Source: Castor canadensis (lineage: Eukaryota; Chordata; Mammalia; Rodentia; Castoridae). From it: a stretch of DNA of 64,000 nt. Location: positions 131,201,490-131,265,489 of the forward strand of contig NC_133396.1 of assembly GCF_047511655.1 (NCBI RefSeq), written 5' to 3'. Below, in pieces: positions 1 to 8,503 of the stretch. The notes under the pieces were generated by a model. The model worked only from the letters and a program-made list of their open reading frames with translations. It had not been told where the DNA came from and searched no databases. The first letter of the stretch is position 1; each line of letters opens with the position of its first letter. The position numbers were made by a program, and so were the translations under genes.

Positions 1-46
1 AAAAAGCGAAAGGTCAAACGTGAAAAATAACTAAGAGCAAAAAGAG

Positions 47-133
47 TTGGGGGGTCAAGTGGCAGAGTGCTTGTCTAGCAAGCCCAAGGCTCTGAGTTCA
101 AACCCCAACATGCAAAAAAATAAATAAAAATAA
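47..133 (+). mobile_element. tRNA/ID-like SINE
   Basis: Pol III A-box-like GTGGCAGAGTGC, CTAGCAAGCCC, then B-box-like GAGTTCAAACCCC and an A-rich tail (AAATAAATAAAAATAA). The same consensus recurs many times in the window on both strands. Confidence 0.8.
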
Positions 134-136
134 CAG

Positions 137-1244
137 TTACCAGTGGTGCTCTCAGAAGACTCTGGTCAGGGTCATCTCAGGTCCTTGGTGTCCTGACATA
201 CAGATTACAAAGCAGTAGTGACAGCAAAAGCAGGAAGTACACTCCCGAATGAAGGGGAGAGCAGGTTCCCAGAGATGGTTTAGGAGTAGCACCTGTAGCT
301 CAAGAGCACTGAGACTTGGTTTGGCTGGGGATTTATACACTACACAGGTAAGTAAGGGAGGGGGATTTGGGTGGTACTTGGAAGTGGCTTTTGGTTGGTG
401 ATTGACAGACTGGCAGGTACTGCACTTGTGAATTCTCTGTTATAATAAGCAATGAGATGTGGTCCATATTTATTAGGCACTAATCAGGGACCCTGTGCAT
501 ATGCCTCAGTTAGGGTCCACATGAAAATGCTATTTCAAAAGGGGCATTTTGTGGTGGTCATGGGTGGAGCTAGACCACCTATTCCCGAGGACCTGGTTCG
601 CATACTTTCCCTAAATTTCCTGGCTCCACAGGCCTTCTAAAAACTGTCTTGTGCCCACCTTTGCAGGGGCTCCCATTCAGGAAGGGTAGAAGCAGGTTGC
701 AGGCATCTGCTCCCTGACACCTACCCGAGCACAGGCAAAGACACATTCGGTGCATTCAGAGCTCTGCAAGAGCTTTGGAACAGCTGAGAATAAAGTGCAT
801 GATGGTAGGATGAAGGCCATGTCAGGAGGTGAAATAGGGGGTGAGCAGGGCCAGATGGTGGGGCCTTTCAAGATAGAGTTAAATTTTATCTCCTAGGTAA
901 CAGGAGTTGTATTAGGATTGGTCTACAAAACTAAAAACCAAACAGAAAGCCTAAACAAATGACTTTTTAAAAAACCCAGACATTTCTTTCTGACTTAGTT
1001 AAATGGTCGGGAAATAGGATTATTTGATCTATAGGCCTATTTCTGACTTGTAGGTCTAAGATTTGATACAGTTCATGAGGATCCACCTTCCAGTTCCTAC
1101 TCTTTTATCCCTAGTGTGCAGCCTTTGTCCTTATAATCCAAAATGGCTGCCAGATCTCCAGTCATCAAATACATTTGTCCAGATACCTACAATGTCAGTT
1201 CAGACTTAATTTTTCCAGAAAATAAACGTACTTATTTCTACTTC
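137..1244. other. Intergenic stretch, no gene recognised
   Basis: About 1.1 kb upstream of KIF14 with only short chance frames on both strands. No exon, repeat or RNA gene could be supported. In human the gene on this side is DDX59; I saw no DDX59 coding. Confidence 0.5.
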
Positions 1245-1314
1245 CAAATCAGTTTTTCTAGTGGGTTTCTGTAGTGTAATGGTTATCACATTCGCCTCAC
1301 AAATCAGTTCTTCT
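1245..1314 (+). mobile_element. Tailless retrocopy of a tRNA-Val 5' half with target-site duplications
   Basis: Positions 1265-1301 match the 5' half of mammalian tRNA-Val(CAC) up to and including the anticodon (GTTTCTGTAGTGTAATGGTT, then ATCACATTCGCCTCAC), with about three changes. The match stops at the anticodon loop. It is flanked by CAAATCAGTTTTTCT (1245-1259) and CAAATCAGTTCTTCT (1300-1314), 15 bp with one mismatch. No A-tail. Five extra bases (1260-1264) precede the tRNA start. Not a functional tRNA gene. Confidence 0.85.
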
Positions 1315-1694
1315 TTGGTGTCCAAGCTCCCTGTGTCGCTGGAGGAAAGAACGCTGGAGAATGAGATGAGGTTGAGGAGGAGGAGGTGGGGGAGACTCAG
1401 CTGAGGAGAGTGGGATCCTAAGAAAGCAACAGAGAAGGCTTTCATGCTGCAGGGTGGTCAGGTCACAAACGGTCTGAAGGGCAGTTTTTATTAGAGCTAG
1501 CAGTGAGGTTGTTGGTGACCTTGGTGAGGGAGTGTCTGCACTGTTTTGTGGAGCAGAACCCTGTTCAGTGGTGCAGCTCATGGACTAGAACTGTGCTCTC
1601 TTCCTCTCGAAATTAGGATAATGGTGGAGTAGAAGAGGTAGAAGCTAGCTGTGTACCAAGGGATAAGGGAACAGAGAAAGCAAGAAACCTGAAT

Positions 1695-1768
1695 GGGGGT
1701 TGAGGGTGTAGCTCAGTGATAGAGCGCTTGCCTGGCCCTGATTTCATCCCCAGCACTGCAAAGAAAGT
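1695..1768 (+). mobile_element. ID element
   Basis: GGGGTTGAGGGTGTAGCTCA then GTGATAGAGCGCTTGCC, and CCAGCACTGCAAAG at the end: the rodent ID (BC1/tRNA-Ala-like) consensus, with a shortened centre. Confidence 0.85.
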
Positions 1769-2972
1769 AGTGTCCTGTGCATGTCTCCATCGTGCCCTTG
1801 GCCCAAACATGCACCTGGAGGTCAGCATCCAAGGTGAAAGTGCTTGGACAGACAACCAGCAGTGGTGTGGAAAATGTCCCAAACTCTCTTCCCCACTCGT
1901 TCCTTGGCTCCATTCCCCAGTTAATAGGGCCTTGTGTCCCCTCCATCCTCTCCCTGCCCTTCCCTCTTGGTTTCAGTAACAGTCTTCACCTCTCAGTATT
2001 TTCTTTAGGACTCAGTCTTGCGTTCTGTGTGGCTCCTACCCCTTCCACTTGCCCTGGCTAACAGTCCTGACTAAGCCTCCCCCACATGAATCCAAAGTGC
2101 CTTGCACCCCTCTGGACCCCAATTGGCGCCTGGGCATGAAGTAAGAAAGTGGGTTGGCACAGGAGCAGGTCGGGGCTGGACAGCTTTTCTGTTTTCAGAT
2201 GAGACAGGTGCTGAAGATGGAGGGTCCATAAGAAAAATTTGCTAGCGCAAGGTCCCCGGGGAGATGGAAAAGTGAGTCCAGGACAGAAGTAGTGGGAGGG
2301 AACATATATTTTTCTGAGGCCGGAACCAGAGAAGGACTTAAATGAAGGTAACTTTGCAGCTGGTGGGAAAAAATATGTATCAGTAGAGTTCTCTGAGGTG
2401 AGTGACGATGTGAATGGTTCTGACTTAGTTCCCATTTATGGAGTCCTCATGTGCTATGCCATGTGCTAATGTTACCCATAGGTAACAAGCCTTGGCTCTT
2501 GTTCTGAATGCTGCACTGCAATGACAGAAAACAACATACTATCTATGCAAATGGAAAAATGAATTTATTTATTCTCCTTCTGTCTCTGCCTGGGCCCGTA
2601 GCAGTGTTACAACATATGGGAACAAAAGTCAGGAAAATGCATGGGGTGATTTAGCTGTGGGTCCCAGTCACTGAGCAGGAAGACAGTCTTTCCCCCACCG
2701 CCCCCAGGGCTCTTGGGGCAGCCACTGTCACTACTAGCAAGGGCTCCCATTTACCAAGGATCATATATGCTATCTATTTTTATATACATTACCTATTTTA
2801 ATTCTCAGAAATAGTTGATAATTAACTGTATATAGTCAAAATATATGAGTACTTACATTTCTCTATATTAATATATCAAGCTTTATAAATTTCTTCACAT
2901 ACGTTGCCTGATTTGATTTTTCTAGCAATCACTGATGTCCACTGATGTATTAACTCCTTGTTTTACAAGTAG
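1769..2972. other. Intergenic stretch, nothing recognised
   Basis: About 1.2 kb. AT-rich around 2760-2960; short frames on both strands look like chance. No supported feature. Confidence 0.45.
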
Positions 2973-2979
2973 AGAAGCA

Positions 2980-3082
2980 AAGGCATGGTGGTAGACGCCT
3001 GTAATCCCAGCACTCAGAAGGCTGGAGCAGGAGGATTAACAGTTTGAGTCCAGGCTGGGCACATAGTGAGACTCTAAATGTC
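2980..3082 (+). mobile_element. B1 SINE
   Basis: GGCATGGTGGTAGACGCCTG, TAATCCCAGCACTCAGAAGG and GCTGGGCACATAGTGAGACT: a 7SL-derived B1 in sense orientation, ending right beside the PPIA pseudogene start. Confidence 0.85.
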
Positions 3083-3132
3083 ACTGTCATCTGAAGCTGC
3101 CTGCTGCTAGCCATGGTCAAGCCCCACCTAGG

Positions 3133-3232
3133 TCTCTCTCTCTCTCTCTTTTTTTAGTGGGACTGGGGTTTTAACTCAGGGCCTTCTGCTTGCTAGGCAG
3201 GCACTCTACTGCTTAAGCCACACCCCCAGCCC
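3133..3232 (-). mobile_element. Antisense tRNA/ID-like SINE inside PPIA pseudogene
   Basis: CT-rich run then GGGACTGGGGTTTTAACTCA, CTTGCTAGGCAGGCACTCTA and AAGCCACACCCCCAGCCC: reverse complement of the family at 47-133. Splits the pseudogene after codon 5. Confidence 0.85.
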
Positions 3233-3350
3233 TGGACTATGTCCTTTTGGAACTGTTGGCAGACAAAGTTCCAAAACCAGCAGAAAACTTTGGTGCTCTG
3301 AGCACTGGAGACAAAGGATGGATCGTACAGATTCTTGTTTTCATTGTATT

Positions 3351-3425
3351 ATTCCAGGATTTAGGTATTATTCCAGGATTATGTATTACTCCAGGATTAT
3401 GTATTACTCCAGGATTTATGTGTCA
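3351..3425 (+). repeat. 18/19-bp tandem repeat, about four units
   Basis: ATTATTCCAGGATTTAGGT, ATTATTCCAGGATTATGT, ATTACTCCAGGATTATGT, ATTACTCCAGGATTTATG in succession. The unit is the PPIA codon run for IIPGFM, expanded after retroposition. Confidence 0.9.
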
Positions 3426-3721
3426 GGGTGGTGACTTCAGATGGCACAATGACACTGGCAGCAAGTCCATCTTTGGGGACAACTTTGATGAGAGTGCCAT
3501 TCTGAAGCATACAGGTCCTAGTGTCTTGTCCACTGCAAAAGCTGGATCAAACACAAATGGCTCTCAGGTTTTCATCTGCCTTGCCAAGCCTGACGGGTTG
3601 GACCTCGAGCTCTCAGTCTTGGGGAAGGTGAAAAGGGGATGGACATTGTGGAAACTGTGCATTATTTTGGTTCAGGAATGGCAAGACCAGCAAGAAGGTC
3701 GCCATTGCTAGCTGAGGACAT

Positions 3722-3803
3722 CTCTCTCTCAGTACTGGGACTTGAATTTAGAGCCTCACATTTGCTAGGCAGGTGCTCTACTGTGTGAGCCCCAGCCCCA
3801 GCC
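3722..3803 (-). mobile_element. Antisense tRNA/ID-like SINE in PPIA pseudogene 3' UTR
   Basis: AGTACTGGGACTTGAATTTA, TTGCTAGGCAGGTGCTCTAC and CCCCAGCCCCAGCCCC. Lies just after the pseudogene's degenerate C-terminus. Confidence 0.8.
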
Positions 3804-3897
3804 CCAACTCTAATTCTTTTGATTTGTGTTTATTGTAACCATCAGACTACTCCTTCTGTCACTCTACCTGCTTATGATAACCTCTGATCTTTGTGAT

Positions 3898-3960
3898 CTT
3901 TAGGGTATATTTGGGGTATATACTTTCCTTTGGGGTATATTTGGGGTATATATTTTCCTT
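3898..3960 (+). repeat. Short tandem repeat of GGGTATATTTGGGGTATATA type
   Basis: TTTGGGGTATA occurs three or four times with CTTTCCTTT / TTTTCCTTA spacers, giving a 30-bp duplication within the PPIA 3' UTR. Confidence 0.75.
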
Positions 3961-4030
3961 ATTGTCCTCCAAGTATGACTGAATTGCAGAGTTTATGATT
4001 ATGAAATAAAACTAAATAATAACAAAAAAA

Positions 4031-4665
4031 GAAGCAGCCAAGGATCAGAGAAAATAATTGGAGTGGCAGGCAGATATTTTGACTCTAATCTCCCAAAGGA
4101 AGTATTACTTCAACGAGTCAAACTTGAAAATATAGGACCTTTTAAGTAGCTGCTATGTTGCAATCACAAGGCATTTCCTGTGACACTGCCAGCTGCTTTT
4201 GGGTATTGGAGAAGGTGCCATCTTCCCCAAAGTCAGGTAGGGTGCTGGCCAATGGTTCATAGGGGCTGAAGCTTAAAGTGAATTGACAAGTATCAGGTTG
4301 TACTGGTTAAATCTTCATTTGCTTGACTCCTTTTTCTTGTCCCCTTTGAAATAAAAAAAGCATACAATATCTGCATTTCTCAAAAATTTAATCAAGCTGG
4401 AGCAGCTTGATACTACAGCATCTCCGAGAGGCAGTATGTCATTGTTCTCTACTAGTTTTTAAAAGAGGCCAGTGAGTCCATTACAAAAGGACTCACTATT
4501 TCATCCTGTTGATTACTCCTAGGGATTAAAATCATAATCCCCATTCTTCAAAAATGTGTCATTACCTTGATTACAGAGAGCCCAAAATGCACAATCCCAG
4601 TTCCTCTGCACTGGGTTGAATAAGGCTTTTCAGTGCTTTGAAGAGTTACATTAGGCCAAACAATT
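4031..4665. other. Intergenic stretch, nothing recognised
   Basis: Unique-looking sequence between the PPIA pseudogene and a MIR; no ORF or repeat could be supported. Confidence 0.45.
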
Positions 4666-4845
4666 TAGCAGCTAGCATTTATTGGACGTTAATCCTGTGC
4701 CCGGTTCTGTGCAAAGCACTTTGTGCACGTTATCTAGTTTAATCTTTTGTATGACTCTTCAGAATAGGACGCATTACTGTCTGCAATTTCCAGATGAGGA
4801 GCCTGAGTCACTCAGAGGTGAAGTGACTTTTCTCTGTTAGTCAGC
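4666..4845 (+). mobile_element. MIR SINE
   Basis: Pattern typical of MIR: GTGCAAAGCACTTTGTGCAC, CAATTTCCAGATGAGGAGCC, TGAGTCACTCAGAGGTGAAG. An ancient mammalian element, diverged. Confidence 0.7.
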
Positions 4846-5002
4846 TTTGGAAAGAATTTGCAGAGAAGAGTAACATCTCAGTGGAATAATTAAAAGATCA
4901 AAATCTCTCTTGCAGAACCTGAAGGGGGTTTAGGGTAGCCCTTGATTTTGTGGAGTATTAATCCTGAGGTTGGAATGAAATTGGGAGTTAACTATAACAG
5001 AG

Positions 5003-5122
5003 AAAGAGTAACAAGAGGTAGAGGGGAGAGAGGGAGGTGGGGGATAGAGGGGAGAAATGGCCCAAACAACATATGCACAAGTGAATAAATGAATTTAAAA
5101 AAAAAAAAAGAGTAACAAGAGG
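5003..5122 (+). mobile_element. 88-bp L1 3'-end insertion with 16-bp target-site duplication
   Basis: Perfect AAAGAGTAACAAGAGG at 5003-5018 and 5107-5122. Between them is only the end of the local L1 3' UTR (GGGGAGAAATGGCCCAAACA, TATGCACAAGTGAATAAATG and A-tail). Compare the L1 end at 50370-50410. Confidence 0.88.
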
Positions 5123-5629
5123 GAAGTGTGGCTTGCATTTGGTGAAGATCCTATGAAGATTGCCTGCCAGTCACCAGGGACACCGGGGCGTGAGTCCACC
5201 TAGAGCTCACAGTGGGCACATTGTGACTGTTCTATAGACCAGGCATTTCTGGTCCTATTTAACTTGTATTTGCTGCATAGGTTAAAGGGACACAATGATT
5301 GTAACACAATTTGGTAGGGCTTCCTCATTTTTAAACATTTCAGTGTTCTCTTGTGATTGTGCATTTAGACTTTTTCCAGTTTGGAGCTAGTGTGGATAGG
5401 AAATATTCCTGTGATTTTTTTTGTTGGTTTTTACTAAAATATTTTAGCATAATCATCACCGTTGTGCAGTGATTAGGTCAAAAGGTATGAATATCTTTAT
5501 AGTTTCTCTAATCCATTACCATACTCCTCTCTAGAGGGTTTGTTATTTACTCAACAAATATTTATTGTGCACCCACTGTACACCAGGCTTGTGATAAACA
5601 CTGGGATTTAGTGTACTTTTCCAGCTATG
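5123..5629. other. Intergenic stretch, nothing recognised
   Basis: AT-rich, with no ORF or repeat I can support. Confidence 0.4.
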
Positions 5630-5852
5630 ACACATTTTATTTTGATTGTTTTCAAGTGTACATGAATTGAGCATTCTCCAAAGCAGGTGCCCTACTGCTT
5701 GAGCCATACTTCCAGTCCATTTTGCTCTGGTTATTTTGGAGATGGATCTCCTGAACTGTTTGCCCTGGTAGCCTTGAACTGCAATCCTCCTGATCTTAGC
5801 CTCCCAAGTAGCTAGGATTATAGGGTGAGCGACCAGTGCCTGGCTTTTGGTC
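5630..5852 (-). mobile_element. Antisense composite B1 + tRNA-like SINE
   Basis: tRNA-like half (CAGGTGCCCTACTGCTTGAG) followed by B1-like half (GATCCTCCTGATCTTAGCCT-type run, GTAGCTAGGATTATAGG) in reverse orientation. This two-part structure recurs across the window. Confidence 0.75.
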
Positions 5853-6322
5853 ATATCTTCTTTTGCTTCTAAACTGAATATGTTTCCAATAGATCTGATA
5901 AATAGTATATTTTATTTTCTGACATTTTCCCTATAACTGGATTTTAATTTGATTTTAGAATTATTTTTAGATTTAAGAATGACTAACTTGTTCCTTCAAC
6001 TCTTCTATGTAGTTGAAGATACTTCAGTTTCCTTTTCTAGCCTATTGAATATATTTCTATTATCTACACTTTTTGCCATCAAAATATTGTTGCTTTAGAA
6101 TATGTATTTGGCCAGAGTCCTCATTGAGCTGGTTATTTTTTGGAATCTATTTTTTTTTTCAGGCTTCAAAATATTACAGGAACATTTATTGAAACTGAAT
6201 TAAATCTTATGGCCTCAGCTTTGGACTTCTAGTTACACAACTTGCTACTTGTTTTACGATCCACACGTTTATTACCGCATTTGTAAACCTAACTCGTAAG
6301 ACTTCCAGGATTAAACTTTTAG
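5853..6322. other. Upstream flank, nothing recognised
   Basis: AT-rich, unique-looking DNA before the promoter-proximal SINEs. Confidence 0.4.
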
Positions 6323-6451
6323 AATTCATGCAAGCTGGCCGTGGCGGCGCACGCTGGTAATCAACGAGGCGAAGAGGATGAGGCAGAGGGTCATGAGTTT
6401 GAGACCAGCCTGGGCTACACTAAAAAAAAAAAAAAAAAAAATTCATGCAAG
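6323..6451 (+). mobile_element. B1 SINE with perfect 12-bp target-site duplication
   Basis: AATTCATGCAAG at 6323-6334 and 6440-6451 flank a B1 body (GCTGGCCGTGGCGGCGCACG, CAGCCTGGGCTACAC, A-tail). CpG sites survive, consistent with a fairly young insertion about 350 bp upstream of the CpG island. Confidence 0.92.
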
Positions 6452-6536
6452 ACATTCAGCACATTTCCTGCCTCAACGTCTTGCATGGGAAGCACGAGAA
6501 AAGTGTTATTTATTATGATTAACGTGGGGGCACATA

Positions 6537-6738
6537 GTTTTTTGTTTTTGTTTTTTTTCGGTACTGGCGCTTGAACGCAAGGCCTATACCTTGAACCACG
6601 CCACCAGTCATTTTTGTGATGGGTATTTTTGAGATAGGGTGAACTATTTGGCCAAGTTGCCTGCGAACCTCGATCCTCCTGAGCTCTACCTCCTGAGTAG
6701 CTAGGATTACAAGCGTGAGCCACTGGCGCCCCGGCATG
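6537..6738 (-). mobile_element. Antisense composite B1 + tRNA-like SINE at promoter edge
   Basis: T-run, GGTACTGGCGCTTGAACGCA, ACCTTGAACCACGCCACCAG, then GATAGGGTGAACTATTTGGC and GGATTACAAGCGTGAGCCAC. It abuts the KIF14 CpG island. Confidence 0.85.
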
Positions 6739-6935
6739 TGCTGCTTTTGTACTAAGGATCCTACAAATGTTACTGTCACGCTTCTCCTTTAAAACCCATT
6801 TTGGCGGGGTGCCCGCTGCGGCCCCGCCCAGTTCCTAGTCTTCTCGAGGGTCTTACCAGGGCCCAAGCGCAAACGCGAACCGTTGCCTGGGAGACGAATC
6901 GGGGCGGGGCTTGCGTTCAGCTTTAGGGCAGGAAC

Positions 6936-6940
6936 CCAAT
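6936..6940 (+). promoter_or_regulatory. Upstream CCAAT box (NF-Y site)
   Basis: CCAATCAG core on the + strand, 66 nt before the second CCAAT box. Multiple CCAAT boxes upstream of a CHR are typical of G2/M genes. Confidence 0.6.
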
Positions 6941-7001
6941 CAGCTGCGCTTCCGGGGGGCGGGAGGAAGTGAAGGCGCGGCGCAGGGCGCACGTACAGCA
7001 G

Positions 7002-7006
7002 CCAAT
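7002..7006 (+). promoter_or_regulatory. Proximal CCAAT box (NF-Y site)
   Basis: GCCAATCAGG in the CpG island, starting 23 nt upstream of the CHR-like element. The same CCAATCAG core occurs at 6936. Confidence 0.65.
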
Positions 7007-7016
7007 CAGGAGGCGA

Positions 7017-7030
7017 GGCGCCCATTCAAA
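7017..7030 (+). promoter_or_regulatory. CDE/CHR-like element
   Basis: GGCG (7017-7020) followed by TTCAAA (7025-7030), the reverse complement of the canonical CHR TTTGAA. CHR sites recruit DREAM (repression) and MuvB/B-MYB/FOXM1 (G2/M activation). KIF14 is a mitotic gene, so the element fits. Function is inferred. Confidence 0.55.
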
Positions 7031-7350
7031 TTGCGGCCACCGCCGGGAGCTGGCGCAGCTGCTGGTGAGTGGCGTGGGGACGACTCAGAGGGGGTCCCGA
7101 GGGAGCGGACGCTGCGAAAGGGTGAAGCGCCCGTTTCTGGGAGGGCTTGCAGGTGCTTTCCTTCACGGGCGACCTCTGCGGCGCCGGCGGGCGGCCTTAG
7201 CTCCGGTCCCCCGAACGCGGGCCGGGTCGGGTCTTAACAGAGGGGTCCCCGCAGCGAGGGCGCGGGACAGCGCTGCTGTCCCCACCGGGAAACCGGACTT
7301 CAGGGTCGCCTGCGCCCGCCGCGTGTCGCCGAGTCGGCTGGCGTTCAGAG
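7031..7350 (+). other. KIF14: KIF14 non-coding exon 1 (ends uncertain)
   Basis: Exon 1 should start just after the CHR-like element. Two good splice donors follow: CTG|GTGAGT with the exon ending at 7064, and CAGAG|GTACAG with the exon ending at 7350. The first would give a very short exon, the second one of about 300 nt. No transcript data here separate them, so the outer limits are given. Open frames across this block (for example 6969-7388) are GC-rich chance frames. Confidence 0.5.
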
Positions 7351-8396
7351 GTACAGTCTCTGTCACCGCCCCATCTGTGACTAGCTGAGGACTGACGGAA
7401 CCACCGGCAAGTTAGGCTGGAGTTGGGATCTTTGAAAATCTGAGGGCGAAACTCGGCGCGCACGCAGCCCGTACTGATTTGTGTGAACAGCAAACCTTTT
7501 TTTAGAGTGAAATTTCTAGAATCTGTTCTTGTCTTTAAGGGCATTTTGTAATAGGCGGATTCTACACCCAGTTGCAAGCTGCAAGAGAGATGCGGATAGC
7601 CTGACGGTTTTTGTTTTGGAACGATGACTGTTGTTTATGTAAAACCTTCAAAGACTCACGTAAAAAAAGGGGGGGCTTCTATTAATTTGTTCCTCAGTAG
7701 CAATAAGGTCCCGAGTAACTTGAGGCAGTGACACTTTACGAGGCAGAGTCGGGCATGCAAATGTAAGGACTTGTTTACATCGTGTGACGTCTTTCCGCTG
7801 TCACTGCTCTTCTCTCCTTTCAAACTTTAGTGCCTCCTCCACGCTGTTGGCATTTATTTACACAGCCCCCTCCAGTTGTCTCACTGATAAAGGGCAGCTA
7901 GTCTGCTTGCTAATCTTTTTTTTTTGGAAGCGAGTAAAACTCCCTTCGTAGCCCAGGCTGGCCTTTAACTTCTATCCTTCTACCTCTGACCAGCCCAGTG
8001 CTGGGATTACAGAAGTGCACAAGCCCCCCGGGCCTCTGTTTAACATTTCTTCAGTCACTTGGCACAATGGCCCTGATACAAAGGTTATCTGTGTAGTCCT
8101 TCTATACTAAGGAAATGAGAACAAGGGTTTTATCTATCTGAGAGCCTGGCTGGCAGGTAATGGGACACTCAGTAAGTAACTGAGCTGTAATGGGACAGAC
8201 TGTAAACGTACAGTAACACTGTAATGGGACAGTGACTGGGAGCTCTGAGGGCAGAGATTTGTCAGAACTTGCTCAGAAGTGATGTCTGAGATGAAAGCTG
8301 TGATTTATCCTAACGTCGCCTCTGGGTATTCACTTTCAAAGTCAGAGATCCGCTCTATTTGTAAAGTTTGTGCAATCTAAATTTTTCTTTTTGTAG
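7351..8396 (+). other. KIF14 intron 1
   Basis: Runs to the acceptor TTTTTGTAG at 8388-8396. It holds the 3' edge of the CpG island, an antisense B1 (7918-8034) and otherwise unique sequence. A cluster of imperfect TGTAATGGGACA repeats lies at about 8155-8230. Confidence 0.7.
7918..8034 (-). mobile_element. Antisense B1 SINE
   Basis: T-run, AGCCCAGGCTGGCCTTTAAC, GTGCTGGGATTACAGAAGTG in intron 1. Confidence 0.8.
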
Positions 8397-8503
8397 TGTA
8401 CCAGATATTTTTGGAAACTGATATGAAATGCCTGGAAATCAAATGAACATCTAAAGAAGGGCTTAGATTCTTAACATTCTTTTAAAAATAACGTTCTGCC
8501 AAA
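8397..8503 (+). other. KIF14: KIF14 exon 2, 5' UTR part
   Basis: After the acceptor the UTR runs 107 nt to the start codon. It contains two short overlapping upstream ORFs, 8423-8446 (7 codons plus stop) and 8428-8454 (8 codons plus stop); both end before the main ATG. Confidence 0.8.
8423..8454 (+). promoter_or_regulatory. Two overlapping upstream ORFs in KIF14 5' leader
   Basis: ATG at 8423 opens 7 codons to TGA (8446); ATG at 8428 opens 8 codons to TAA (8454) in another frame. Both end about 50 nt before the main start, so reinitiation or leaky scanning would be needed. Conservation unknown. Confidence 0.6.

Larger units (their letters stand above)
3095..4030 (+). pseudogene. PPIA: PPIA (cyclophilin A) processed pseudogene
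   Basis: The start codon region GCCATGGTCAAGCCCCACC is at 3109-3127. After a SINE and a deletion of roughly 40 bp the frame resumes as [20 protein letters not shown], then [35 protein letters not shown]. The 3' UTR of PPIA follows (ATTGCAGAGTTTATGATTAT, AATAAAACTAAATAATAACA) and ends in A's at 4024-4030. Intronless, broken by two antisense SINEs (3133-3232, 3722-3803), missing the FGYKGSCFHR part, with an internal 18-bp tandem expansion. PPIA is a prolific source of retrocopies; this one is dead. Confidence 0.92.
6780..7480 (+). promoter_or_regulatory. KIF14: KIF14 CpG-island promoter
   Basis: A sharply GC- and CpG-rich block in otherwise AT-rich DNA. It starts just downstream of a SINE (ends about 6740) and ends before ordinary intron 1 sequence. 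It holds an E2F-like TTTGGCGGG (6800-6808), a GC box (6901-6910), an RFX X-box-like GTTGCCTGGGAGAC (6882-6895), two CCAAT boxes and a CHR-like TTCAAA. No TATA box is visible. This fits a cell-cycle-regulated, TATA-less promoter. Site assignments are by eye only. Confidence 0.85.

Noticed and set aside
47-133. tRNA gene (this and the other ID-like copies)
   Set aside because: A and B boxes are present but the sequence is a dispersed SINE with an A-rich tail, not a foldable tRNA.
1265-1301. Functional tRNA-Val gene
   Set aside because: The 3' half is absent and the fragment is flanked by target-site duplications.
2058-2435. 125-codon minus-strand frame
   Set aside because: No known family, no splice or promoter context; looks like chance.
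3247-3711. 154-codon frame as a working cyclophilin
   Set aside because: Start and first exon part are cut off by a SINE, a conserved segment is missing, a repeat is expanded, and the 3' UTR and A-tail mark it as a processed pseudogene.
1-6780. 3' end of the neighbouring gene (DDX59 in human synteny)
   Set aside because: No DDX59 coding or polyadenylation context could be recognised, so it is not annotated.
6969-7388. 139-codon frame in the CpG island
   Set aside because: Overlapping frames on both strands are all open here because of GC-rich composition; no family resemblance.
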